Part shown: positions 21,999 to 30,185 of the stretch, piece by piece
Layout of the letters: every line of letters begins with the position of its first letter
Position numbering within the stretch: position 1 is the stretch's first letter
NCBI GenBank assembly: GCA_045614505.1
Contig: JAZLDA010000087.1
Coordinates: forward strand, 1-31,881
Source: SIG607 sp045614505
GTDB lineage: Bacteria > Bacillota > Clostridia > Oscillospirales > Acutalibacteraceae
DNA length: 31,881 nt
Direction: 5' to 3'
Position numbers and translations under genes: made by a program
The notes under the pieces: generated by a model
Databases searched by the model: none
What the model saw: only the letters and a program-made list of their open reading frames with translations
What the model was told of the DNA's origin: nothing

Positions 21999-23753
21999 AT
22001 GGAAATGCTAAATGTAAAAGTAAACGGTATTGCCGTTAGTGTGCCGAAAGGCTCCACTATTCTTGAGGCTGCCAGAATTGCAGGAGTTGAAATTCCTACT
22101 CTCTGCTTTATGAAAGAGAAAAATGAAATCGGCGCTTGCCGTATCTGTGTTGTTGAGGCTACCGGTGCAAGAGGTCTTGTTGCTGCTTGTGTTCATCCCG
22201 TAGCTGAAGGTATGGAAATCCAGACCAACACAGAAAAAATTCAGAAAGCTCGTAAGACAACTCTCGAGCTTATTCTCTCCACCCACGACAAGAGATGTCT
22301 CTCTTGTGTTCGCTCCACCAACTGTGAGCTTCAGAAGCTCTGTATGGAATACGGTGTAGACGGCGGTGCATTCGAGGGCTTCCGTCCGAAATACGAGCTT
22401 GATACTTCTTCTGCTCACCTTGTTAGAGACAACAATAAATGTATTCTTTGCCGCAGATGCGTTGCTGTTTGTGATGAGCAGTATGTAAGCGTTATCGGTG
22501 CAAACGACCGTGGTATTGACACCTCTATCGGTTGCGCCTTCAAAAAGGAGCTCAATGATGTTCCCTGTATCTCCTGCGGTCAGTGTACAGCTGTATGTCC
22601 TACCGGCGCTCTTACCGAAAAGGATGATACCGCTCCTATCTGGGAAGCTATCAACAATCCTGAGAAAACTGTTGTTGTTCAGGTTGCTCCTGCTATTCGT
22701 GCTACCCTCGGTGAAGCATTTGGTATGCCGATTGGCACCAATGTTGAGGGCAAAATGGTTGCCGCTCTCCGTCGTCTTGGCTTCGATAAGGTATTCGACA
22801 CCAACTTCGGTGCTGACCTCACTATCGTTGAAGAGGCTAACGAGCTTGTTGATAGAATTAAAAACAAGGGTGTTCTCCCCATGATTACATCCTGTTCTCC
22901 CGGTTGGGTAAAGTTCTGCGAGTACTTCTATCCCAATATGATTGACCATCTCTCAAGCTGTAAATCTCCTCAGCAGATGACAGGCGCAATGATTAAGACC
23001 TATTATGCAGAGCAGACCGGTCTTGACCCTAACAACATTGTTGTTGTATCCGTAATGCCCTGTACTGCTAAGAAGTTTGAAATCGGCAGAGATAATGAAA
23101 ACGCTGCAGGAGTAGCTGATGTTGATGTTGCTATCACCACCAGAGAGCTTGCTCGTATGATTCAGAGAGCAGGTATTAACTTTACCGCTCTTCCCGATGA
23201 GAAATTTGATAATCCTCTCGGTGATACCGCTACCGGTGCTGCTGTTATCTTCGGCGCTACCGGCGGTGTTATGGAAGCTGCCGTTCGTACTGCTAACGAC
23301 TGGCTCACAGGCAAAGATAACACTGTTGTTGCTCTTGAAGCTGTCAGAGGAACTGAGGGTCTTAAAGAAGCTACCGTTAACCTCGGCGGAACCGAGCTTA
23401 AAGTTGCTGTTGCATCCGGTGCTCAGGCTGCAAAAGAGGTTATGGATAAAATCAAAGCCGGCAATCCCGAAGGTTGGGCATTCATTGAAATTATGGGTTG
23501 CCCCGGCGGTTGCGTAAACGGCGGCGGTCAGCCTATCCAGCCTCAGTACATTCGTGATACTGTTGATCTAAAGGCTGTTCGTGCTAAGGCTCTGTATGAT
23601 CAGGATGAAGCAATGGAGCTTAGAAAGTCCCATGAATCTCCCATCATCAAAGCTCTCTACGGCGAAGGCAAGTGGTTTGAGTCTTATGGTTGCCACAAGG
23701 CACATGAGGCGCTTCACACGACCTATACCGCTCGTAAGAAGTACAATTACTAA
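21999..23753 (+). CDS. hydA: HydA, catalytic [FeFe]-hydrogenase subunit
   Basis: A 584-residue catalytic subunit. The NuoG-like 2Fe-2S domain has Cys36, 47, 50 and 64. A His-Cys3 4Fe-4S site has His96, Cys100, 103 and 109. Two ferredoxin 4Fe-4S clusters follow (Cys148-158 and Cys190-200). The H-cluster motifs are all intact: TSCSPGW (Cys299), MPCTAKKFE (Cys355) and IMGCPGGCVNGGGQP (Cys501, Cys505). It reduces protons to H2 with electrons from NADH and reduced ferredoxin through HydB and HydC. Maturases (HydEFG) are not in the window. A strong terminator follows directly, ending the operon. Confidence 0.97.
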   Translation: MEMLNVKVNGIAVSVPKGSTILEAARIAGVEIPTLCFMKEKNEIGACRICVVEATGARGLVAACVHPVAEGMEIQTNTEKIQKARKTTLELILSTHDKRCLSCVRSTNCELQKLCMEYGVDGGAFEGFRPKYELDTSSAHLVRDNNKCILCRRCVAVCDEQYVSVIGANDRGIDTSIGCAFKKELNDVPCISCGQCTAVCPTGALTEKDDTAPIWEAINNPEKTVVVQVAPAIRATLGEAFGMPIGTNVEGKMVAALRRLGFDKVFDTNFGADLTIVEEANELVDRIKNKGVLPMITSCSPGWVKFCEYFYPNMIDHLSSCKSPQQMTGAMIKTYYAEQTGLDPNNIVVVSVMPCTAKKFEIGRDNENAAGVADVDVAITTRELARMIQRAGINFTALPDEKFDNPLGDTATGAAVIFGATGGVMEAAVRTANDWLTGKDNTVVALEAVRGTEGLKEATVNLGGTELKVAVASGAQAAKEVMDKIKAGNPEGWAFIEIMGCPGGCVNGGGQPIQPQYIRDTVDLKAVRAKALYDQDEAMELRKSHESPIIKALYGEGKWFESYGCHKAHEALHTTYTARKKYNY

Positions 23754-23760
23754 TATTTTT

Positions 23761-23786
23761 AAACGGCTCTTTAGAGAGCCGTTTTT
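23761..23786 (+). terminator. Terminator of the hydrogenase operon
   Basis: AAACGGCTCT (23761-23770) pairs perfectly with AGAGCCGTTT (23775-23784) around TTAG, followed by TTCTTT. It lies 8 bases after the hydA stop. Confidence 0.92.
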
Positions 23787-23797
23787 CTTTTAGTATA

Positions 23798-23825
23798 TTG
23801 ACTTTTTCAAGAATAGAAGTATAAT
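23798..23825 (+). promoter_or_regulatory. Promoter of the PHP phosphatase gene
   Basis: TTGACT (23798-23803) and a perfect TATAAT (23820-23825) are 16 bases apart, 29 bases before the start codon. Confidence 0.75.
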
Positions 23826-23854
23826 TTAGTTAATAGTTATTAAAAGGTGATTAC

Positions 23855-24652
23855 ATGAGATTTTCAAGTCTGCATAACCATACCGTTTATTCTGACGGTG
23901 TTGGCACAATTAAAGAAAATATTGAGTCGGCAATCAGTAAAAATATGCTGTCTATTGGTTTTTCCGACCATAGCTTTACTGATTGTGATACCAGCTATTG
24001 TATGAAGAAGCAGGATTACGATAATTATCTTGCCGAAATATCGGCGGCAAAGCAGGAATATAAGGATATAATCCCTATTTATGCCGGTATAGAAATGGAT
24101 TTCTTTTCCGAAATTAACAGAAACAGTTTTGATTATATAATTGCTTCTGTGCATTATATAATTAGAGACGGAATTTGTTATCCAGTTGACCATTCTGCAA
24201 AACAACAGCAGGACTGTATTGAGGATGCCTTCGGCGGAAATGTTTATGATATGGCAAAATGCTATTTTGATATGGTAGCCGAGCACGCTGCCCGAAATAA
24301 GCCTGATATTATCGGCCATTTTGATGTTATAAACAAATTCAGCCTTATGCCTGAGGATGATAAATATCTGCAGATTGCGTTTGATGCTATGACCGAAACT
24401 GCAAAGTACTGTAATGTTTTTGAAATCAACACCGGCGCTATTTCCAGAGGAATTCGTAAACAGCCTTATCCCAGTAAAGAGCTTTTAAAACATCTTTTGT
24501 CACTGGGTGGCAAAGTGGTAATCAATGCCGATTCCCACGACCCCAAAAATCTTGATTGCTTCTTTAATGAATCTGTAGACATATTAAGAGAAGTAGGCTT
24601 CAATTCTTTCGGTGTGTTTAACGGAAACGGCTTTGATAAAATCATTATATAA
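23855..24652 (+). CDS. Histidinol-phosphatase-like PHP protein
   Basis: A 265-residue PHP-family hydrolase with metal-ligand motifs LHNHTVYSDG (His7, His9, Asp14), FSDHSF, AGIEMDFF, ASVHY, IGHFD and NADSHD. This order matches monofunctional histidinol phosphatases (HisK/HisJ type), which remove phosphate from L-histidinol phosphate in histidine synthesis. No other his gene is in the window, so another phosphate ester substrate is equally possible. It has its own promoter and a hairpin after it, making it a single-gene unit. The ribosome site is AAGGTG. Confidence 0.85.
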   Translation: MRFSSLHNHTVYSDGVGTIKENIESAISKNMLSIGFSDHSFTDCDTSYCMKKQDYDNYLAEISAAKQEYKDIIPIYAGIEMDFFSEINRNSFDYIIASVHYIIRDGICYPVDHSAKQQQDCIEDAFGGNVYDMAKCYFDMVAEHAARNKPDIIGHFDVINKFSLMPEDDKYLQIAFDAMTETAKYCNVFEINTGAISRGIRKQPYPSKELLKHLLSLGGKVVINADSHDPKNLDCFFNESVDILREVGFNSFGVFNGNGFDKIII

Positions 24653-24657
24653 ACTTA

Positions 24658-24679
24658 AGCGAGTGGAATTCCACTCGCT
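24658..24679 (+). terminator. Palindromic hairpin after the PHP gene
   Basis: AGCGAGTGG and CCACTCGCT flank AATT, forming a perfect 22-base palindrome that begins 5 bases after the stop codon. The following ATTCTTGTTGT is only moderately T-rich, so termination is probable but not certain. Confidence 0.65.
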
Positions 24680-24686
24680 ATTCTTG

Positions 24687-24715
24687 TTGTCAATTGTTAG
24701 ATAATTTGATATAAT
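24687..24715 (+). promoter_or_regulatory. Promoter of rsmE and the RsmF-like gene
   Basis: TTGTCA (24687-24692) and a perfect TATAAT (24710-24715) are 17 bases apart. The ribosome site GAGGTG begins 7 bases after the -10, so the leader is very short. Confidence 0.7.
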
Positions 24716-24733
24716 GCTCTTGAGGTGTTATTT

Positions 24734-25489
24734 ATGTTTAATTTTTTTGCAAATATTCATGAAAAGATTGCGGATGGTTACAGGCTTTCCGGAACTGATT
24801 ATAATCATATAAAAAATGTTCTTCGTATGAATAAGGGGGACAAACTCCTTGTGTCCTGCGAGGGAAAAAGTGATTTATGTAAAATTGAGTCATTTGAAAA
24901 CGACTGTGTTGATGTCAGTGTGATTGAAGAAAATTATAATAACACCGAACTTCCTATTGAAATTATTCTTTTTCAGGCGCTTCCAAAAAGCGATAAAATG
25001 GAATTGATTATTCAAAAAACCGTTGAACTGGGTGTTAGCAAAATTTTTCCCGTTGAAATGAAGCATTGTGTCGTAAAGCTTGATGAAAAGAAAAAGGCCA
25101 GCAAGGTCGCAAGATGGCAGGCAATAAGCGAGAGTGCGGCTAAACAGAGCAAGCGTAATGTTATACCTCAAATCGGTGATGTGCTTTCTTTTTCTCAAAT
25201 GCTTAGTTTCGCACAGAATCTTGACCTGTTTATTGTTCCATACGAAAACAAAGAAGGAATGACAGCGACCCGCAAGGCTTTAGAGAATATTAAGAGTGGT
25301 ATGAAAATCGGTATTCTTATAGGACCTGAGGGTGGCTTTGATGTTAAGGAGATAGAAAAGGCAACCGAGGCAGGCGGCGCTTCGGTATCGCTCGGCAAAC
25401 GCATTCTTCGTACCGAAACGGCGGCAATTACTGCTGTTTCCCTCATTATGCTTTATACAGAAATGAATTTAGGCGGTGAGGATTTTTGA
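24734..25489 (+). CDS. rsmE: 16S rRNA (uracil-1498 N3)-methyltransferase RsmE
   Basis: A 251-residue SPOUT-class enzyme. The N-terminal PUA-like part has DYNHIKNVLRMNKGD, and the C-terminal SPOUT knot is recognisable by QALPKSDKMELIIQKTVELG, IGPEGGFDVKEIE and LGKRILRTETAAITAV. It methylates U1498 of 16S rRNA. ATG 24734 is chosen over GTG 24725 because GAGGTG lies 6 nt before the ATG. The stop overlaps the TTG start of the RsmF-like gene, coupling two rRNA methyltransferases. Confidence 0.95.
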   Translation: MFNFFANIHEKIADGYRLSGTDYNHIKNVLRMNKGDKLLVSCEGKSDLCKIESFENDCVDVSVIEENYNNTELPIEIILFQALPKSDKMELIIQKTVELGVSKIFPVEMKHCVVKLDEKKKASKVARWQAISESAAKQSKRNVIPQIGDVLSFSQMLSFAQNLDLFIVPYENKEGMTATRKALENIKSGMKIGILIGPEGGFDVKEIEKATEAGGASVSLGKRILRTETAAITAVSLIMLYTEMNLGGEDF

Positions 25490-26835
25490 AAAGTCTTCCG
25501 TTAGATTTTGTGAATAGAATGAAAGGTCTTCTGGGGGATGAATACCCGCTTTACGAAAAGGCGGTGAACGATGAGCCTGTGAGGGGCTTTCGTGTTAATA
25601 CTAATAAAATCTCCCTTGATGATTTTGTAAAAATAAATCCTTTTTGCGATGAAAAAATCCCTTATGTTGATAATGGATTTTATTTAAGCAATGAAAAGGT
25701 TGGCAATCATCCTTATCATCATGCAGGAATGATTTATGTTCAGGAGCCTGCCGCCATGGCGCCTGCCGAATGTGTTGATATTGCTCCTAACTGGAAAGTG
25801 CTTGATATGTGCGCCGCTCCGGGCGGTAAAAGTACACAACTTAAAAACAAACTGTCCGAAAAAGGCGTTCTTGTTTCTAACGAAATAATTATGAGCCGCT
25901 GTAAAATTCTGACGGGAAACATTGAGCGGTTAGGTCTTGATAACTGTATTACAACCTGTTTGGATTCCGGTGCGCTGTCACGGTATTTTCCTAAAGCCTT
26001 TGATATGATTATGGTGGACGCGCCTTGCTCGGGTGAAGGTATGTTCCGTAAGGATGACACAGCCATTGAGCAGTGGAGCGAGGAAAATGTTACAATGTGC
26101 GCTGCCCGTCAGGCAGAGATTCTTGACAATGCGGCTCTTTGCCTTAAAGATGGCGGATATATTGTTTACGCAACCTGTACATTTTCTCTTGAGGAAAATG
26201 AAATGACAGTGGATGCATTTTTAAAGCGTCATCCCGAATTTGAAATTGTTCCCGTAAATGAAAAAGTTGCTCGCTTTACTGTGGACGGCATTTCTTTTGA
26301 CGGATGCAAATGTGAAAATTTGAGCTATTGCAGACGCTTTTATCCCCATAAAGGCAGGGGAGAGGGTCAATTTATGGCGGTGCTTCATTCCACACTTACT
26401 CCGCGCGATGAACTTAAAGTAAGTAAAAAACCGCTAAAAGAAAGCAGGGTTGTTACTGACTTTCTTGACAGCGTGCTGACTGATTATAATAGGGATGGAA
26501 TTATCATAAATGGTGATAGGGTAAGCTATATGACGGCGGATTTTGAAGTTAAAGCGCCGGTGTTCTCTTGTGGAGTAACTGTAGGTGAAATAAAGAAAAA
26601 CTATATTCAGCCTCATCATCAGTTATTTATGGCGCTGGGAAAACATTTCAAGAGAAAAATCTGTCTTTCTCCTGACAGTGATGAACTAAAAAAGTATCTT
26701 CACGGCGAAGAGTTTGAAGCTGAATGTGATAACGGCTGGGCGGTTGTAACAGTGGACGGTTGTGCTGTCGGAGGCGTCAAAGTGTCGTCAGGAAGAGCAA
26801 AAAATCATTATCCCAAAGGACTTCGCACACTCTAA
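25486..26835 (+). CDS. RsmF-type 16S rRNA (cytosine-5) methyltransferase
   Basis: A 449-residue protein with an N-terminal RNA-binding part (PVRGFRVNTNK, 31-41) and the SAM motif MCAAPGGKSTQ (about 108-118). Motif IV is DAPCSGEGMFRK with Cys181, and motif VI is ATCTFSLEENE with the nucleophile Cys231. A C-terminal PUA-like extension of about 150 residues is typical of RsmF/YebU. The start is TTG at 25486, preceded by GAGGA and overlapping the rsmE stop (TTGA). It is the second m5C methyltransferase in the window; the one at 14429 lacks the C-terminal extension. Confidence 0.93.
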   Translation: MKSLPLDFVNRMKGLLGDEYPLYEKAVNDEPVRGFRVNTNKISLDDFVKINPFCDEKIPYVDNGFYLSNEKVGNHPYHHAGMIYVQEPAAMAPAECVDIAPNWKVLDMCAAPGGKSTQLKNKLSEKGVLVSNEIIMSRCKILTGNIERLGLDNCITTCLDSGALSRYFPKAFDMIMVDAPCSGEGMFRKDDTAIEQWSEENVTMCAARQAEILDNAALCLKDGGYIVYATCTFSLEENEMTVDAFLKRHPEFEIVPVNEKVARFTVDGISFDGCKCENLSYCRRFYPHKGRGEGQFMAVLHSTLTPRDELKVSKKPLKESRVVTDFLDSVLTDYNRDGIIINGDRVSYMTADFEVKAPVFSCGVTVGEIKKNYIQPHHQLFMALGKHFKRKICLSPDSDELKKYLHGEEFEAECDNGWAVVTVDGCAVGGVKVSSGRAKNHYPKGLRTL

Positions 26836-26838
26836 CTC

Positions 26839-26886
26839 ATTTGTTAACAAATTATCCTTTATTTATCGATTAATTTATGTTATACT
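26839..26886 (+). promoter_or_regulatory. Palindrome and -10 element before the lipoprotein gene
   Basis: ATTTGTTAACAAAT (26839-26852) is a perfect 14-bp palindrome 3 bases after the preceding stop. TATACT (26881-26886) is a good -10 with no clear -35 at 17 bases. The palindrome could be an operator upstream of this promoter. No T-run follows it, so it is not a terminator. Confidence 0.4.
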
Positions 26887-26917
26887 TCATTTAGAATAAA
26901 ATTTTGGAGGAATAAAA

Positions 26918-27484
26918 ATGAAAAAAGTTCTTGCAATTCTTATGGCAACTGTTCTTGTATTAAGCCTTTGTGCTTGCGGGGGAAAGGGTCCTACCACTTC
27001 CATCAAAGATCCTGCCGAGCTTTTAAACAATGTTTGGGCTAAGTTTGCTGAAAACGAAGTGTTTATGGCTTACGGTGGTGACGGCGGCGAAGACGGTATG
27101 AGCTTTGCTGAAAATGCTGCAGGTGCTTACAGCCTTACCAATGCCGAGGCATTAGAGAGCCAGTTTGCTTTCCCCGCAGCTGAAGTGGCTAAAATTGAAT
27201 CTGCTGCAACTATGATTCACGGTATGATGGTTAACTTCTATGCCGCTGCTGCTTACAAGGTTGCTGATCACAACAATACCGATGCTTTGGTAACCTCTAT
27301 TAATGACGGTTTAGCATCTATGCGTTGGATGTGCGGACAGCCTGATAAGTATGTTATTTACACCGTTGACGACCTTTATATTGTATCTGTTTACGGTAAC
27401 ACCATGAACGTTGATAACTTCAAGACCCATATAGCTGAAGCTTATCCCCAGGCTAAGCTCGTTGTGGAAGAAGCTGTAGCGTAA
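26918..27484 (+). CDS. Small secreted lipoprotein of unknown function
   Basis: A 188-residue protein with a short basic N-terminus, a hydrophobic core and the lipobox LCAC (lipidation expected on the second Cys, about residue 20), then GGKGPTTS as a linker. The mature part is about 165 residues, rich in Ala and acidic residues, with repeated aromatic/glycine patches. I recognise no domain. It has GGAGGA before the ATG and lies 23 bases upstream of the MBOAT gene. Such lipoproteins occur beside MBOAT/DHHW pairs in Clostridia and may take part in surface polymer modification; that is context only. Confidence 0.85.
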   Translation: MKKVLAILMATVLVLSLCACGGKGPTTSIKDPAELLNNVWAKFAENEVFMAYGGDGGEDGMSFAENAAGAYSLTNAEALESQFAFPAAEVAKIESAATMIHGMMVNFYAAAAYKVADHNNTDALVTSINDGLASMRWMCGQPDKYVIYTVDDLYIVSVYGNTMNVDNFKTHIAEAYPQAKLVVEEAVA

Positions 27485-27507
27485 ATTTTAAATAAGGAGT
27501 AAACGAT

Positions 27508-28908
27508 ATGCTTTTTTCAAGTGTTCCGTTTCTCTTTTACTTCCTGCCTATTGTAATATTAGCATATTTTGCCGTTCCTTTCCGTTTAAAAAACTTTGTT
27601 TTGCTTATCTCAAGCCTTGTTTTTTACGGTTGGGGCGAGCCAATGTATCTAATATTTATGCTTATTTCCATAACTCAAGGCTACGTCTTTGGATGTTTAA
27701 TTGAAAAATTTAGAAACAGCAAGTGGTCAAAGTTTTTTTTGACCGCTTCTGTATTATTTAGCCTAAGTATGCTTGGTGTTTTCAAGTATGCCGATTTCTT
27801 TATCGAGAACTTTAATGCAATAACCGGTATGTCGGTTGCAACGTTTAGGCTTGCGTTGCCTATCGGTATTAGCTTTTACACCTTCCAGATTTTAAGCTAT
27901 GCAGTAGATGTTTACCGTGGTGACGTTCCCGCACAAAAGAATTTTGTTAACATTGCAACATATATTGCAATGTTCCCACAGCTTATTGCAGGACCTATTG
28001 TTCGTTACAGTGATATCGCTGAACAGCTTGAAATAAGAAGTCATACCTTTGAAAAGGCTTCAAACGGTATTCGAAGATTTACAGCAGGCTTTGCTAAAAA
28101 GATTTTAATTGCAAACATTTTAGGCGAGCTTGTGGACAGCTTTAAAGCAAGCGAAGAAAAAAGTGTTCTGTTTTTCTGGATGTACGGTATTGCTTATATG
28201 CTTCATGTTTATTTCGATTTCTCGGGATATAGCGATATGGCTATCGGTTTAGGCAAAATTTTCGGCTTCGATTTTATGGAAAATTTCAACTATCCCTTTA
28301 TTTCGGCATCTATTACCGAATTTTGGAGAAGGTGGCATATGTCACTTGGCAGTTGGTTTAGAGATTATTTATATATCCCCTTAGGTGGTAACCGCGTTTC
28401 AAAGTTGCGTTTTCTGTTCAATATTTTCGTAGTATGGATGGCAACAGGTTTTTGGCACGGTGCCGCGTGGAATTTTGTTTTATGGGGACTATTCTTTGCA
28501 GTTTCCCTTATTACGGAAAAGCTATTCCTTTTAAACCTTCTTAAAAAGTTAAAAGGATTTAATCATATTTATGTTTTGTTTTTAACCCTAATCAGCTTTA
28601 TTCTATTTGATAATACTTCACTTAAAGCTGCAGTTTATTATATCGGCGGTTTGTTCGGAGCAGGGAGGATTTCGTTAGTTAACACCGAAACTCTTTATTA
28701 TCTTATAAGCTACGCTGTAATACTAGTTATTGCAATTATTGGTTGTACGCCACTGCCTAAAATTTGCTACGAGAAATTTGGCAAAACTATAGTTGGTAAT
28801 AAGGTGTACTGTGTTGTTGAACCTTTGGTTATTTTGGCCGTTTTGGCGGTTTGTACCGCATTTTTAATTGACGGTTCCTTTAACCCGTTCTTATACTTTA
28901 GGTTTTAG
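27508..28908 (+). CDS. MBOAT O-acyltransferase (AlgI/DltB-like)
   Basis: A 466-residue polytopic membrane protein of the MBOAT family. Conserved segments are LPIGISFYTFQILSYAVDVYRG, FPQLIAGPIVRY, FDFSGYSDMAIGLGKIFGF, FWRRWHMSLGSWFRDYLYIPLGGN split by loops, and FWHGAAWNFVLWG with the catalytic His317. These proteins move acetyl or alanyl groups across the membrane for transfer to exopolysaccharides or cell-wall polymers. The downstream DHHW protein is the usual periplasm-side or outer-face partner, so AlgI-type acetylation is favoured over DltB. No dltA/dltC genes are present. Confidence 0.94.
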   Translation: MLFSSVPFLFYFLPIVILAYFAVPFRLKNFVLLISSLVFYGWGEPMYLIFMLISITQGYVFGCLIEKFRNSKWSKFFLTASVLFSLSMLGVFKYADFFIENFNAITGMSVATFRLALPIGISFYTFQILSYAVDVYRGDVPAQKNFVNIATYIAMFPQLIAGPIVRYSDIAEQLEIRSHTFEKASNGIRRFTAGFAKKILIANILGELVDSFKASEEKSVLFFWMYGIAYMLHVYFDFSGYSDMAIGLGKIFGFDFMENFNYPFISASITEFWRRWHMSLGSWFRDYLYIPLGGNRVSKLRFLFNIFVVWMATGFWHGAAWNFVLWGLFFAVSLITEKLFLLNLLKKLKGFNHIYVLFLTLISFILFDNTSLKAAVYYIGGLFGAGRISLVNTETLYYLISYAVILVIAIIGCTPLPKICYEKFGKTIVGNKVYCVVEPLVILAVLAVCTAFLIDGSFNPFLYFRF

Positions 28909-28919
28909 GAGGTGCTGTT

Positions 28920-30059
28920 GTGAACAAGTTTAAGAGTTTATTTACCGTGGTTTTGGCCGTTCTTTTTGTGTTCGGTTTTGCCGTTACTTCGATTATTGTT
29001 CCTGATAAGGAAATTTCTTTATCGGAAAACAGTACCCTTCAGCAGTTCCCCGATTTATCAATTAACATTGATTTTTCTAAGAATATTTTCAACGAACTAA
29101 AAAAGAATTCAAATAATATTAAAGGTTTTACCGAAAACTTTGAAAAGTATACACAGGACCAATTCCCGCTTAGGGATACCTTCAGAAAACTGAAGGCAGA
29201 TGTTGTTTTTAACATATTTTTGCAAAAAGATAACAACGGTTATTTTATGAAAAATGGGTATATTTTCAAAAACAGCAATTTGTTGAATTCTAAAAATATA
29301 GATTATAACACTAAGAAAATCAAGTTTTACTACGATAGTCTTTTGAGTGAAAACAATAATGTTTATTTGGCAGTAATTCCTGATAAAAACTATTATCTTA
29401 ATGGTGATTTTTCTTTAAGGCTAAATTATGACGAATTTTATGATACCGTTCTTAATAGATTATCTTTTGCGAAATATATTGACTTAACCGATAAACTGAC
29501 CCTTGAAAGCTATTATTCAACCGATACCCATTGGCGTCAGGAGAAAATAATTAACGTTGCTGATTTCATTTTAAGCGAAATGGGTGCCGCAAATTCTGAA
29601 GAAAAATCGGAAATTGTTTCAACAAATAAATTTTTTGACGGAATTTATGCGCGCCAAACCTTTTTTAAAACTGAAGGTGATGAAATGCTGTATGTTACTA
29701 ATCCTATTTTAAAGGACGCCGTTTTGTTTGATAATAGTTTAAACAGTGAGATTCCTATTTACAATTTTGATAAAATTGAGTCTGCTGAGCCTTACGATAT
29801 GTTTATGTCGTATGCAAAGGTTGGTTTGATTACTTTGCAGAGAAAAGTTCCAACTACAGGCAGAGAATTAATTGTATTTCGTGATTCCTTTGGTTCTTCC
29901 ATCGGCCCGTTGCTTCTTAACGGTTACGATAAAATTACCTTTATTGACACTCGCCAAATTTTACCCGCTGCTGTTAAAAATCGGGTTAAATTTACGAACC
30001 AAGATGTATTGTTTTTATATAGCACTACTGTGCTTAATGATACAATAGAGCTAAAATAA
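28920..30059 (+). CDS. DHHW-family (AlgJ/AlgX-like) envelope O-acetyltransferase partner
   Basis: A 379-residue protein with one N-terminal membrane anchor (about 5-27) and an extracellular SGNH-like domain. A DHHW-type site STDTHWRQE (Asp202, His204, Trp205) and a late FRDSFGSS segment, resembling the Ser block of AlgJ/AlgX enzymes, are visible. Together with the MBOAT protein it would transfer an acetyl group to an outer polymer. The start is GTG 28920 with AGGAGGTG 5 nt upstream, 11 bases after the MBOAT stop. It is the last gene before a terminator and the adjacent integration site. Confidence 0.9.
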   Translation: MNKFKSLFTVVLAVLFVFGFAVTSIIVPDKEISLSENSTLQQFPDLSINIDFSKNIFNELKKNSNNIKGFTENFEKYTQDQFPLRDTFRKLKADVVFNIFLQKDNNGYFMKNGYIFKNSNLLNSKNIDYNTKKIKFYYDSLLSENNNVYLAVIPDKNYYLNGDFSLRLNYDEFYDTVLNRLSFAKYIDLTDKLTLESYYSTDTHWRQEKIINVADFILSEMGAANSEEKSEIVSTNKFFDGIYARQTFFKTEGDEMLYVTNPILKDAVLFDNSLNSEIPIYNFDKIESAEPYDMFMSYAKVGLITLQRKVPTTGRELIVFRDSFGSSIGPLLLNGYDKITFIDTRQILPAAVKNRVKFTNQDVLFLYSTTVLNDTIELK

Positions 30060-30089
30060 AAAATATCCGAGCATTGCTCGGATATTTTT
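30058..30089. terminator. Bidirectional terminator of the DHHW gene and of the original tRNA
   Basis: A 14-15 bp stem with arms AATATCCGAGC and GCTCGGATATT around the loop ATT (30073-30075) has T-runs on both strands. On the plus strand it begins at the DHHW stop. On the minus strand it follows the CCA end of the tRNA fragment by 2 bases, the normal place for a tRNA terminator. Confidence 0.9.
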
Positions 30090-30091
30090 GT

Positions 30092-30118
30092 TGGCGGAGT
30101 AGGAGAGACTTGAACTCT
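30092..30118 (-). other. 3-prime fragment of a tRNA (probably tRNA-Ser): attachment-site remnant
   Basis: On the minus strand the 27 bases read as half the T-stem, the T-loop TTCAAGT, the closing stem CTCTC, the acceptor strand CTACTCC, discriminator G and an encoded CCA. No D-arm or anticodon arm exists upstream, so this is not a functional gene. G73 with a GGAG-type acceptor favours tRNA-Ser. It keeps the terminator at 30058-30089, so it is the displaced original end. Confidence 0.78.
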
Positions 30119-30159
30119 GTAAAAATGTCGCAAAAACCTGATGAATAAAGGGGGCGCAA

Positions 30160-30182
30160 ATTTTCGTGTGCATTTTCGTGTG
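30160..30182. repeat. Tandem 11-bp repeats beside the integrase, possible arm-type sites
   Basis: ATTTTCGTGTG occurs at 30160-30170 and again at 30172-30182, exactly 12 bases apart and on one helix face. It sits between the tRNA fragment and the integrase stop codon. Tyrosine integrases with an N-terminal arm-binding domain use such short direct repeats next to the core site. Confidence 0.5.
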
Positions 30183-30185
30183 AAC

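Noticed and set aside
22008..22949. Long minus-strand open frame opposite hydA
   Set aside because: Same cause as for hydB. The translation is Thr/Asn/Ser-rich without motifs, and hydA is intact.
26839..26852. ATTTGTTAACAAAT as a Rex site
   Set aside because: The two Rex half-sites would need a spacer between TTGTTAA and TTAACAA. Here they are merged into a single short palindrome.
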